The notes under the pieces: model-generated
Database searches by the model: none
Seen by the model: the letters and a program-made list of their open reading frames with translations, nothing else
What the model was told of the DNA's origin: nothing
Position numbers and translations under genes: made by a program
Part shown: piece after piece, positions 44,408 through 52,171 of the stretch
Numbering within the stretch: the first letter of the stretch is position 1
Layout: every line of letters starts with the position of its first letter
Assembly (NCBI GenBank): GCA_014238415.1
Contig: JABABA010000017.1
Location: forward strand, 1-64,000
Length of the DNA stretch: 64,000 nucleotides
Source of the DNA: Planctomycetota bacterium
GTDB lineage: Bacteria; Planctomycetota; UBA1135; GCA-002686595
Reading direction: 5' to 3'

Positions 44408-45451
44408 ATGCCCAGCATGAGCACAAGTCTGGATCCCCTGACCTCTTTGTTGGTGGACTACATCGAGATCCCTTCGGTGACGGGGAATGAGGAGGACTAT
44501 GGCAACGCCCTTGCACGTTCTCTAGAGCAACGGGGCCTTGCGGTGGAACGCCAGGAGGTAGAGCCCGGTCGTTTCAATCTGCTCGCCCGTGCCGGGCAAC
44601 CGGAAGTGGTTTTCTGCACTCACCTGGACACGGTGCCGCCCTTTTTTGGATCCCGCGTGGACGCGGACTTCGTTCATGGCCGCGGTTCCTGTGATGCCAA
44701 GGGTCAGGCCGTGTCCATGCTGTCGGCGGTGGAGAACCTGCTCAAGGCGGGCGAAGATCGGGTGGGCCTCCTGTTCACCGTGGGCGAAGAGGTGCTCGGC
44801 GATGGAGCCATGCACGCCAACGCCAGTCTGGCAGATCCTTGGGCCCCGAATTTCATCGTAGTAGGGGAGCCCACGGGCAGCAGGTTCGTCAAGGCCCACA
44901 AGGGTGTCTTCCACGCGCAACTCACGGCTCACGGGGTGGCGGGCCATTCGAGTCAGGATATTGGACCAAGCGCAGTGCATGAGTTGGTGCAGGCTCTCGA
45001 GCGTATTCTCGCGGCCGAGTGGGGGCGCGCGGAGGGCATTGGCTCCGGCACGGTCAACCTGGGTTGCATCGAAGGGGGTGTAGCTTCCAATGTGGTCGCT
45101 GAGTTCGCCAAGGCGTCCTTCTTACTGCGCTCGGTGGAGGACCCCGCAGTAGTCCAGGACAGGCTCCTGGATCTGCTCGGGGAGCATGTCGAGTTGCGGG
45201 TGAATGATGGTCCATACGGCCCCGTGCGCTTTCATGTGCCTGAGGGTGAAGAGGGCGTGGTGGTCGCATTTGGCACCGACGCTCCGCACCTTCCCAAGTG
45301 GGGGCAGCCGCTCTTGTTTGGGCCTGGCGCGATCATCGACGCCCATACCGATCACGAGAAGGTCTCCCGGTCCGAGATGGCCGCAGCTTCGGCTCGTTTG
45401 GTCAGCGTTGCCGAGGAATTGCTGAGCAGTATTGATGCGTCGGCCACATGA
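44408..45451 (+). CDS. dapE: M20 family deacylase, probably succinyl-diaminopimelate desuccinylase
   Basis: Zinc-dependent amidohydrolase; as DapE it would remove succinate from N-succinyl-LL-diaminopimelate in lysine/peptidoglycan precursor synthesis. The metal and catalytic residues are visible: 'VVFCTHLDTVPPF' (His, Asp), 'VHGRGSCDAKGQAVS' (bridging Asp), 'FTVGEEVLGDGA' (Glu-Glu), 'IVVGEPTGSRFVKAHKG' (Glu) and 'IDAHTDHEKVS' (His). Starts exist at 44405, 44408 and 44417; 44408 is chosen since GAGGG at 44398-44402 is five bases away (347 residues). ArgE- or LysK-type deacylases look similar, but dapD overlaps the stop by 4 bases, supporting DapE. Confidence 0.82.
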   Translation: MPSMSTSLDPLTSLLVDYIEIPSVTGNEEDYGNALARSLEQRGLAVERQEVEPGRFNLLARAGQPEVVFCTHLDTVPPFFGSRVDADFVHGRGSCDAKGQAVSMLSAVENLLKAGEDRVGLLFTVGEEVLGDGAMHANASLADPWAPNFIVVGEPTGSRFVKAHKGVFHAQLTAHGVAGHSSQDIGPSAVHELVQALERILAAEWGRAEGIGSGTVNLGCIEGGVASNVVAEFAKASFLLRSVEDPAVVQDRLLDLLGEHVELRVNDGPYGPVRFHVPEGEEGVVVAFGTDAPHLPKWGQPLLFGPGAIIDAHTDHEKVSRSEMAAASARLVSVAEELLSSIDASAT

Positions 45452-46257
45452 CAAGCCCTTCACGGTCGTTCCAACTGGCTAAAGAACCACCCATGCAAGC
45501 AGAACTCAAAGGAGAAGAACTCCTCGCCGCCCTCGAAGCAGGCACTGTTCGCGCAGCCGAGCCCCAAGGGGATGGCTGTTGGCGAGTTGTGCCCTGGGTC
45601 AAGCAGGGCATCCTTGATCTGTTCCGTTCCAGTCCTGTGATACCCATGGGAGTCTTTCGGGACAAGGCAGCCTTTCCCCTGCAAGAGTTCGACCAGGACT
45701 CCGGCGTGCGCCTGGTGCCTGGTGGCTCTGCGGTGCGCCGTGGAGCTCACCTGGGACCCGGAGTTGTCTGCATGCCGCCCATGTACGTGAATGTGGGGGC
45801 CCATGTGGGGGCAGGTTCGATGATTGACTCGCACGCCCTGGTGGGATCCTGTGCCCAGGTGGGCTGTGAGGTGCATCTTTCCGCCGCCGCCCAGTTGGGT
45901 GGTGTGCTGGAACCAGCGGGTGCGAGGCCTGTGATCATTGAAGATCGCGCGTTCGTGGGAGCCGGGGTCCTGGTGCTGGAAGGAGTACGGGTGGGCAGTC
46001 GCGCCGTGCTGGCCGCGGGAGTTGCCCTTGCTGCCAACACCGTGTTGTACGACCTGGTGAACGAGCGTGAAGTGCGAGGCAGTCGCGAAGAGCCCCTTGA
46101 GGTTCCTCCCGGCGCGGTAGTGGTACCAGGAATGCGACCTGCAGGGGGTGGGTATGCCCGGCGAATTGGGCTCTCACAGGCCTGTGCATTGATTGTAAAG
46201 TATCGCACTTCTTCCACGGATGCTGCTACTGCTCTGGAAGAGGCCTTGAGGTCTTGA
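45448..46257 (+). CDS. dapD: Tetrahydrodipicolinate N-succinyltransferase
   Basis: Succinylates tetrahydrodipicolinate in the succinylase branch of diaminopimelate/lysine synthesis. The product has an N-terminal helical part ('VPWVKQGILDLFRSSPVIPM') and a left-handed parallel beta-helix of hexapeptide repeats (about 90-210), including the DapD-type 'MIDSHALVGSCAQVGCEVHL' and 'GGVLEPAGARPVIIEDRAFV'. Length 269 from the ATG at 45448, which overlaps the dapE stop; an ATG at 45493 (254 residues) is an alternative. With the M20 gene this makes a two-gene operon, so the cell uses succinylated intermediates rather than the aminotransferase (DapL) shortcut. Confidence 0.93.
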   Translation: MTSPSRSFQLAKEPPMQAELKGEELLAALEAGTVRAAEPQGDGCWRVVPWVKQGILDLFRSSPVIPMGVFRDKAAFPLQEFDQDSGVRLVPGGSAVRRGAHLGPGVVCMPPMYVNVGAHVGAGSMIDSHALVGSCAQVGCEVHLSAAAQLGGVLEPAGARPVIIEDRAFVGAGVLVLEGVRVGSRAVLAAGVALAANTVLYDLVNEREVRGSREEPLEVPPGAVVVPGMRPAGGGYARRIGLSQACALIVKYRTSSTDAATALEEALRS

Positions 46258-46328
46258 GAGCGCAGGTTTTGGCAGACGTGTCGCAGTCATTTGGGCCGGG
46301 TCCCAGAGGCCCTTTCCAACCACTTCGC

Positions 46329-46357
46329 TTGCAACCCCCGGGGTAATCCCCTATATT
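46329..46357 (+). promoter_or_regulatory. Sigma-70-type promoter of the small RNA
   Basis: A -35 box TTGCAA (46329-46334) and a -10 box TATATT (46352-46357) are separated by exactly 17 bases. Each box differs from consensus at one or two positions. The predicted start is the G at 46364 or 46365. This is the clearest housekeeping promoter in the window, and no protein-coding frame follows it before the terminator at 46477-46518. Confidence 0.7.
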
Positions 46358-46363
46358 GCAGGC

Positions 46364-46518
46364 GGCCCTGGATGGGGCAGTCATATTTGCGAGCGTGGCT
46401 GTCCTGGAAAGCTAAGGGGCCCGTCTCCGCGTCCTTGGTGGTTTGCGAGCCCACCTTGTGATACCTGCGGGACACCGGAGGTCGACCCACTTTCCTAGGT
46501 CGACCTCCACCTTTTTTT
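46364..46518 (+). ncRNA. Free-standing small RNA with two hairpins sharing an identical loop
   Basis: About 155 nt, with its own promoter (46329-46357) and terminator (46477-46518), in the gap between dapD (+) and a minus-strand gene. Hairpin 1: 46374-46383 pairs with 46396-46405 (10 bp with G-U pairs), probably extended by 46364-46368 with 46417-46421; loop 46384-46395. Hairpin 2: 46437-46441 with 46451-46455, loop 46442-46450. Both loops present the same nine bases, TTTGCGAGC (46386-46394 and 46442-46450). No ORF of note lies inside. It does not look like tmRNA, RNase P RNA or SRP RNA. 6S RNA has a similar length but not two equal loops. A regulatory or sponge RNA using the loops as seed is my inference. 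Confidence 0.6.
46477..46518 (+). terminator. Strong intrinsic terminator of the small RNA
   Basis: A perfect 11-bp stem (46477-46487 with 46498-46508) and a 10-base loop are followed by ACC and seven T residues (46512-46518). The T-run lies on the plus strand only, so it terminates plus-strand transcription: the small RNA and any read-through from dapD, whose stop is 220 bases upstream. Confidence 0.9.
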
Positions 46519-46582
46519 CAGCGACTTCATCGCGCGCGCTTGCTGCCCGAATCAAGCGTGCAAAGGATCCAGATCTCCCGAC

Positions 46583-47566
46583 TCAGTCGAGCTGGGTCAG
46601 GCGCGGAAAACTCGGAGTCGTACCTGTCGGGGGAAGCAGACGCCCCCAGGCCCTGGGTAGATCGAGCACTGTGCGCGCCAGCATTGTGCCGTGCTGGGCC
46701 AGGTGGGTGAAGGCGAGCTGGCCCCGGCCTTGCTCAATTCCGTCCTCTTCACACCAGACCTCTTCGACCCAGACAAGATCATCCCAGAGCACCGCGCCCG
46801 AACCGTCCGGGAGCACCGGCAGCACCAGCCGGGCGGCGGTCAAGGTCAAGAGCCCCGGTTGGTCTGCGTTGATCGGGTCGAGCAGTATCAGCTTGGGCTG
46901 CTGCACTCCCTCGGGGTTCAGAGCTCCAGTAGTGAGAGCCCTACGGGTGGTGAAGAGCACCCCTTGGACTTGATCCGGGGGCGGCGCCGACTCGCGCAAC
47001 TCATGGTTCTTCAGACGGGCGCCGCCGACCAAAGCGCGGCGGGTCAGAGCTTCGAATTCCGCCCTGGGGTCAAGCACCAGCGGCCCGGCCTCGATCCCCA
47101 GCAACTCAAGGCAGCGTGAACCCTGCTCTGCCAGCAATTCCTCATCAAATTCGCTGGACTGAACCCGCTTGTTGCGGCCGCCGGAGAGCGCGTCATCCAG
47201 GGGATCCGCCAGAGTCGCGAGATAGCCCTGCTTGAGCAGAGGGCCACCCTTGCCCCGTGCCAGTATCAGCCCGAGTTTGCGCGACCAGCCCCAGTTCTGG
47301 CGGATGCGGCCCGGATCCGGCTGGGGGCAGAGGTCCCGAGGGGCCTGGGCGAGGGATTTGCTGAGGGTTTCTGGGGGCAGGGAGCGAAAACCGTCCAGGT
47401 CAATTGCCCGTGAAGGATCCAACCCCGCCGCGCCCATGCGCCGCCGTAGGTGCGCCACCAGTGGCCACTCCTCGCGAATCGTGCGCAGAAGCAGTTCCTG
47501 GCCCATGGAGGTCCGCTGTTTGGGGCGCAGGTCGCAGAGGGCCTGGAAGGAGCGGGGGATGGACAT
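46583..47566 (-). CDS. Short protein with PaaK-like (acyl-CoA ligase) N-terminus
   Basis: Length 327 residues. The N-terminal ~65 residues resemble the helical start of phenylacetate-CoA ligase/LuxE-type adenylate-forming enzymes ('LLLRTIREEWPLVAHLRRRMGAAGLDP...LDGFRSLPPETLSKSL' region). The P-loop-like SSGTTG motif expected next is missing, as is the C-terminal domain; PaaK is about 430 residues. The middle and C-terminal parts ('KLILLDPINADQPGLLTL', 'LVLPVLPDGSGAVLWDDL') keep a ligase-like feel, with a terminal region that could serve as a shrunken adenylation core. It may be a degenerate, non-catalytic relative. Divergent from the patatin gene (156 bases). The function is unknown. Confidence 0.6.
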   Translation of the reverse strand: MSIPRSFQALCDLRPKQRTSMGQELLLRTIREEWPLVAHLRRRMGAAGLDPSRAIDLDGFRSLPPETLSKSLAQAPRDLCPQPDPGRIRQNWGWSRKLGLILARGKGGPLLKQGYLATLADPLDDALSGGRNKRVQSSEFDEELLAEQGSRCLELLGIEAGPLVLDPRAEFEALTRRALVGGARLKNHELRESAPPPDQVQGVLFTTRRALTTGALNPEGVQQPKLILLDPINADQPGLLTLTAARLVLPVLPDGSGAVLWDDLVWVEEVWCEEDGIEQGRGQLAFTHLAQHGTMLARTVLDLPRAWGRLLPPTGTTPSFPRLTQLD

Positions 47567-47722
47567 GGCCCCAAGTGTCTCAAGTTGGGGCGGCCATGGG
47601 GACGATGTAACCGCAGTGGAGTTGCCCTGAAGCTCCAGGGCTCAAGGTCTGCTCCTTGCGCCTGGTCCTCCCTTGAGCATCTCGAAAGGGCCTTTTTCCC
47701 ATTTCCATTCCTGCCTGATCCG

Positions 47723-48841
47723 ATGCACAACTCTTCCCAATCCAACCAGGGCCCGCATTCGGGGCTTCTCAGTGAGAGGCCCCGTCGGGTACTAGTCTTG
47801 GGGGGTGGCGGCATGCGCGGGATGGCGCACATTGGTGTGCTGCGGGCCCTCAAGACCCTGGGCATCGAGTTCGACGTGGTGGTGGGCACATCGATTGGTG
47901 CCCTGGTCGGAGCCATGGTGGCCATTGGTCGGGATGTAGACGAACTGGAAGCGAGAGTGCGCTCCCTCAAGAAGGAGGACTATTTCCGGCTCAATGCGAT
48001 CAAGATGTTGCTGAGGGGTCCGCGAGTTACTTCCATGTACCAGGGGCGCAACTTTCGCCGCAGTCTGGAGCGCCTTTTGCCCGACCAGGAGATGGGCAGC
48101 ACCAAGATGCCATTCTTCTGTAATGCGATTTGTCTTGAGAGTGGCGGCAGTATTTTTTGGGGCACCCCGGGATTCGCTGGCATGTCCCTTAGTGATGCGG
48201 TCTACAGTTCCTGCGCTCTGCCCGCAGTATTTGAGCCCTTTGAACACGAGGGGCGTCACTACATTGATGGGGGCATTGCTGATCCCACGCCCCTGCGTTT
48301 TGCCAAGGCCCTGCGTCCTGAGATGGTGATTGCTGTGGACTTGACGGTCAAGGGCACCTATCGCGCGCCAAATTACAAGGACCGGGCGATCTCGACCCTC
48401 TTTCGTTCCTTCGAGATTGCTCAAGAAGTGGTTGTGGAGCATGTACTGCATATGCACGCAGACGAAAATGTGGTGCTGATCCAGCCCAAGGTCGGACACC
48501 TGCATCGTTTCGACTTCGACGAGGTTCCAGATGTGATCAAGGCCGGAGAAGAGGAAGCCTTGAGGGTTCTGCTTTCCCATGCCGCGACCCGGGACCTGGT
48601 GACCTGCAAACCGGAGGACCGCTTGTCCTGTCCGGTGACTCCCGCGGACTATGTTCAGTTGTCCATCGATCCTGCCCGTTGTGTTGGTTGTGGTCTATGC
48701 GAATCGGTCTGCGAGACCCAGGGCTTCAAGATGGCTGGGGATACGGCTCAGGTGCGCAAGGTGCACAACTATGAGTGCACCAGGGATCACGCCTGCGCGC
48801 GTAATTGCCCCACCCAGGCGATTCGTTTGGGGAATCTGTAG
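47723..48841 (+). CDS. Patatin-like phospholipase fused to a C-terminal ferredoxin domain
   Basis: Length 372 residues from the ATG at 47723; the long in-frame extension upstream lies across the divergent gene's start and is unrelated. Residues ~20-290 are a patatin/RssA-type lipase: 'VLVLGGGGMRGMAHIGVLRAL' oxyanion loop, nucleophile Ser57 in 'VVGTSIGALVG', and the dyad Asp182 in 'YIDGGIADPTP'. Residues ~312-372 are a two-cluster ferredoxin domain: C320xxC323xxC326xxxC330 and C352xxD355xxC358xxxC362P. In the second motif Asp355 stands where the second Cys is expected, as in Pyrococcus ferredoxin. No signal peptide, so cytoplasmic. Fusion of a serine lipase with an Fe-S domain is unusual. Confidence 0.88.
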   Translation: MHNSSQSNQGPHSGLLSERPRRVLVLGGGGMRGMAHIGVLRALKTLGIEFDVVVGTSIGALVGAMVAIGRDVDELEARVRSLKKEDYFRLNAIKMLLRGPRVTSMYQGRNFRRSLERLLPDQEMGSTKMPFFCNAICLESGGSIFWGTPGFAGMSLSDAVYSSCALPAVFEPFEHEGRHYIDGGIADPTPLRFAKALRPEMVIAVDLTVKGTYRAPNYKDRAISTLFRSFEIAQEVVVEHVLHMHADENVVLIQPKVGHLHRFDFDEVPDVIKAGEEEALRVLLSHAATRDLVTCKPEDRLSCPVTPADYVQLSIDPARCVGCGLCESVCETQGFKMAGDTAQVRKVHNYECTRDHACARNCPTQAIRLGNL

Positions 48842-48981
48842 GGCGCCCCAAGGTTGGCCCGGTGAGAACAGGGCCTGACTCTGGGATTGGCCAGACCCTA
48901 GGACGAGGTCTCGTCGAAGGCGCTGGAGGGAACATACAAGCGCATCTTGTGCAGTTCCTTGTTCTCTGCAAGACGCTGACT

Positions 48982-49950
48982 CTAGTCACGCCGTAGGCGC
49001 CCGCGCTGAGCTTCCAGACGACGAATGTCCTCCTCGCTGAAACCCTGTTCTGGTTTTGAGGGAGATTCGATGTGCGCTTCATTGGCTGGAGCCTGCCCGG
49101 GCGATTTCTGCCAGCTGCCCTGGGTTTGACCCGCTTCGGCTCCGCCAAAACCTCCTGCGGCGCCTGCCTGGGCGGCCCGGCGAAGCATCTCTCTAAGGTC
49201 GCCTCCGAAGATGCCGCCAGCACCTCGGCCCGCGTGTTTCAGTTGCACCATCAGTAATTCGCGCTTGCCCGCGAAGAGCAGATAGAAACCCAGAAAAGGC
49301 AACATGAAGGTCCACTTCCAGCCAAAGAGAATCATGCTCCACGCAAAGATGCGGCCGACCCTTGCTGCTCGCTCTGTGCCCCGGACCCAGCCGTCCTTCC
49401 GTGCCAGGTACGAGCGCAGCAACTTGCCTCCGTCCATGGGGAAGGCGGGCACCAGATTGAAGGTGCCCATGATCACATTGACCATTACCAACAGGGCGAG
49501 AATCTGGGCGAAGCCCAGTTGTGTGATGGTGGCCATGGGGATCAGTTGCCCCAAGAGGCCCATCAACATCAGCGCCAGGGAGGCGACACCGGCGATCATG
49601 AAGTTGACCAGAGGTCCAGCGATGGCGATGGCGCCTTCCGTGGAAGAGTCCTCTGGCATGTTTTCCAACATGGCGATGCCGCCCAGGGGCCAAAGGGTGA
49701 TGTCGATCACCCGCACGCCCAGTCGTTGGGCCATCAGGGCGTGGCCGAGTTCATGCAGGAGCACCGAACCCATCACCAACCCCATGGCAAAGAAAGTCAT
49801 CAGGGCCGCTTGCCAGCCGCCCGTGTCCAACTGCAGGAGGGCCAACAGCCCGATCAACACCAGCAGGAAGGGCTGCAGGCGAATGGGGATGCCGCGCACG
49901 CGGCCCAGCATCCAGGGCCGCCCGGGGCCATTGAAGAAGCCGATGGTCAT
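48982..49950 (-). CDS. Membrane metalloprotease, M50 (site-2 protease / SpoIVFB-like)
   Basis: Intramembrane zinc protease of 322 residues with about five to six hydrophobic helices. 'GSVLLHELGHALMAQRLGV' holds HExxH (near residue 67) and 'GTFNLVPAFPMDGGKLLRSY' holds the third ligand Asp (near residue 173). The core ends near residue 240. A Gly/Ala/Gln-rich linker and a charged C-terminal helix ('EEDIRRLEAQRGRLRRD') follow; there is no CBS or PDZ domain. Such proteases release membrane-bound regulators or clear signal peptides; no substrate is evident. Divergent from the AOR-like gene (85 bases). The 140 bases between it and the patatin gene hold nothing I can name. Confidence 0.9.
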   Translation of the reverse strand: MTIGFFNGPGRPWMLGRVRGIPIRLQPFLLVLIGLLALLQLDTGGWQAALMTFFAMGLVMGSVLLHELGHALMAQRLGVRVIDITLWPLGGIAMLENMPEDSSTEGAIAIAGPLVNFMIAGVASLALMLMGLLGQLIPMATITQLGFAQILALLVMVNVIMGTFNLVPAFPMDGGKLLRSYLARKDGWVRGTERAARVGRIFAWSMILFGWKWTFMLPFLGFYLLFAGKRELLMVQLKHAGRGAGGIFGGDLREMLRRAAQAGAAGGFGGAEAGQTQGSWQKSPGQAPANEAHIESPSKPEQGFSEEDIRRLEAQRGRLRRD

Positions 49951-50035
49951 GGCGTAAGGGGGCTGGTTATAAGCGATGGGGCAGAGGTCTGGGGGCCGGT
50001 GATTGCCGATTGGGTAGGCTATGGGATCTTAGGCC

Positions 50036-52030
50036 ATGTATAGCGTGAACTCCTACCAACCCCGGGTGCAGTGCTTTGACCTGGGGGAGGGTTTGGATTC
50101 AGAGGAAGGCCTTGATGCCCATGGGGCAAGCCAGCTTTGTGGGAAACCCTCGCCGGGGTTTGCAGGGCTTTCCATCGAGGCCCTCGCGCTCGGAGGCGCC
50201 GCCTTGGCCCAGGGTCTGATGCTGGCCCTCGATTCTGAGAAGGATCCGTTCATCTTGAGCGTGGGATCTGCCGTGGCGCGTGGTCTGCCCACGGCCGCGC
50301 GTACCACCGTGTCCGCGCGTTCGCCGCTCACCGGAGGTCTGGCCGAGGGCCAGGTGGGCAGTGAGTTTGGTCGGCGAATGGCCAGTATCTGCGACGCGCT
50401 TGTCCTGCTCGGGGTGTTTGCAGAGGGGGATGGGGTCTTGGTCCTGGATGGAGAAGGCACAGGAATTGTGCATCGCCGGCCGCATTGGCTGGGACTGTCA
50501 GCGGGTGAACGCAACGCACAAATGGTGCGGGATTTTGGACAGGGTGCCGGTTTGAGCGCGGGGCCGGCGGCTCAAGCGGGGGTGCGGCATGCTCATCTGG
50601 CGGCGGGCCATGATCCGCCCAGCTTCGTGGGTCGCGGAGGACTTGGCCGGGCTCTGGCTCAGCACGGTCTGCTGGGGGTGTTTGCGCAGGCACCACCCGT
50701 GGCCAGCAATCCCTCTGCGGGCTTGAGTCGGGCCCTGCTGGAATCTCCGCGCTTGCTGGAGCGGTCCCTGGGAGGAACGTTGGAGTTATTTGACGAGGCA
50801 GAGGTTGCTTCAGGCGAGATCGTCGATGCCCCCACGGTCTCGGACTCCCAGCGCCATGGCTGTCGGGGCTGTCCCACACCCTGCGGCATCGTGCTGCGGG
50901 ATGGAGCCGGACCTGGCGTGGGGACCATGCGCTTCTCCGCCTTGCAGCCTCTGCTCGGAAGTCTGGCCCAGGACAGCGCGGAGGCACTCGGTGTGCTTGA
51001 GGCCTGCAATCGTCTGGGCCTCGATGTGCGTGAGGCTGCGCGAGATCTGGAAGTTGGCAGCCCCTTCGAAGATCAAGCCCAGGCAACTGCGGCTCTTGAA
51101 CAACTGGTGCGAGATGGCGAGGGCCCCATGCGATCCGCCAGTGTTCGATCTGTTGTCGGTCTGCTGGGCCAGGTCGGTCCCCAGGCCAGCGCTCGGGGGG
51201 CTGATCCCATGCGCAGTTTTCCGTTCCTCGGAGAGGGGGCCTCTGATTCTGCGCGCCTCGTAGCGCTGGCTCCTGACATCGACTGGGGGGAGGGCCTCCT
51301 GGATCCAGAAGAGAGTTTGGGCAAGGGTTTTCTGTCCGCCTGGCACGAGGACCTGGTGGCCGCCTTGGATGCCCTCGGCTTCTGCACTTTTTCCGCAGCA
51401 GGTCTGCTGGCGGATGGGGTCATGAGTCTTGATGCCCTGGCCCTGGCTTTGGTGCCTGAGTTTGAATCCAAAGAGCATCCCGGCGTGGCCCTGCGTGAGT
51501 TGGGAGGTGAGATCGCCCGGGCGGCGCACATGCTTCTGGCCCATTGGGATGCGCCGGCGGTGGCGGTGAATGGGGGAGACGGTACGCCACTTGCTGCCAT
51601 GCTGAAAGAGTACCGCTCCTGGCGCGGACTTGACGGGCGCGGCAGGCCCACTTGTGAGCCGGTCCTTCCCAAACGTAGGAAATGGGCGCAAAGTCAAAGT
51701 CCAGATCAGGTCCAGCATCCGATTCCCCTGGGCTCGCAACCTGCTCAAGGAAGCTCGGAAACAGAATCTGGTTGGGTGGAGTTCAACAGCCGCGGCCTGC
51801 TCGCTGAGCACTTGGGATCAACTTGTCGCATCCAGTTGGACCTGCCCGCACTCCCAAACGCCGTGATTGCTGCCCTGGCCCTTGAATATCAAGGTGCGGC
51901 ATGGCTCCTGCGCGATCGGGCCGGGATTTCGCTGCCCGCTATCTGGCGCGCGGGAGTTCCCCTGGGTCCGGGAAGTCTGGTGTTCAGCGGCGACCAGCTC
52001 GACCTGGTGCTGGTGATTCCCGGTGGCTAG
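50036..52030 (+). CDS. Divergent aldehyde ferredoxin oxidoreductase fused to a MoaD/ThiS-like domain
   Basis: Length 664 residues. The first ~545 follow the AOR family: 'ARTTVSARSPLTGGLAEGQ' (residues 88-106), 'FVGRGGLGRALAQHGLLGVF', the [4Fe-4S] motif C276xxC279xxxC283 in 'HGCRGCPTPCG', and the fourth Cys, C450, in 'DALGFCTFS'. AOR enzymes oxidise aldehydes with a tungsten or molybdenum bis-pterin and a 4Fe-4S cluster. The N-terminal pterin-binding 'GGRG' region is hard to recognise, so cofactor binding is uncertain. After a Ser/Gln linker (~550-578), residues 579-664 form a ubiquitin-like MoaD/ThiS fold ending in 'LVLVIPGG'; MoaD uses its C-terminal GG as a sulfur carrier in molybdopterin synthesis. 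Confidence 0.78.
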   Translation: MYSVNSYQPRVQCFDLGEGLDSEEGLDAHGASQLCGKPSPGFAGLSIEALALGGAALAQGLMLALDSEKDPFILSVGSAVARGLPTAARTTVSARSPLTGGLAEGQVGSEFGRRMASICDALVLLGVFAEGDGVLVLDGEGTGIVHRRPHWLGLSAGERNAQMVRDFGQGAGLSAGPAAQAGVRHAHLAAGHDPPSFVGRGGLGRALAQHGLLGVFAQAPPVASNPSAGLSRALLESPRLLERSLGGTLELFDEAEVASGEIVDAPTVSDSQRHGCRGCPTPCGIVLRDGAGPGVGTMRFSALQPLLGSLAQDSAEALGVLEACNRLGLDVREAARDLEVGSPFEDQAQATAALEQLVRDGEGPMRSASVRSVVGLLGQVGPQASARGADPMRSFPFLGEGASDSARLVALAPDIDWGEGLLDPEESLGKGFLSAWHEDLVAALDALGFCTFSAAGLLADGVMSLDALALALVPEFESKEHPGVALRELGGEIARAAHMLLAHWDAPAVAVNGGDGTPLAAMLKEYRSWRGLDGRGRPTCEPVLPKRRKWAQSQSPDQVQHPIPLGSQPAQGSSETESGWVEFNSRGLLAEHLGSTCRIQLDLPALPNAVIAALALEYQGAAWLLRDRAGISLPAIWRAGVPLGPGSLVFSGDQLDLVLVIPGG

Positions 52031-52171
52031 GGGATTCGAGGGCGTGAGTCCCTGGTTTTGGGGCCTGCCAAGTGAAGCCGAGCCTCTGAGCGTCTATCCT
52101 CTGCGCCTGTCAGCGAACTGACTCAGCCTGTACCCAGCCACCTGGCTTTCAAGCAACTCCGTCAACCAACA

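Noticed and set aside
46374-46425. Resemblance of GGAAAGC..GGGGCCC to the core of a cyclic-di-GMP-I riboswitch
   Set aside because: The conserved tetraloop and receptor pairing are not present, and the RNA terminates before any sense gene, so a riboswitch role has no target.
46364-46518. Identification of the small RNA as 6S RNA
   Set aside because: Length is similar, but the central promoter-like bubble of 6S RNA is not visible and the twin identical loops are not a 6S feature. Left unassigned.
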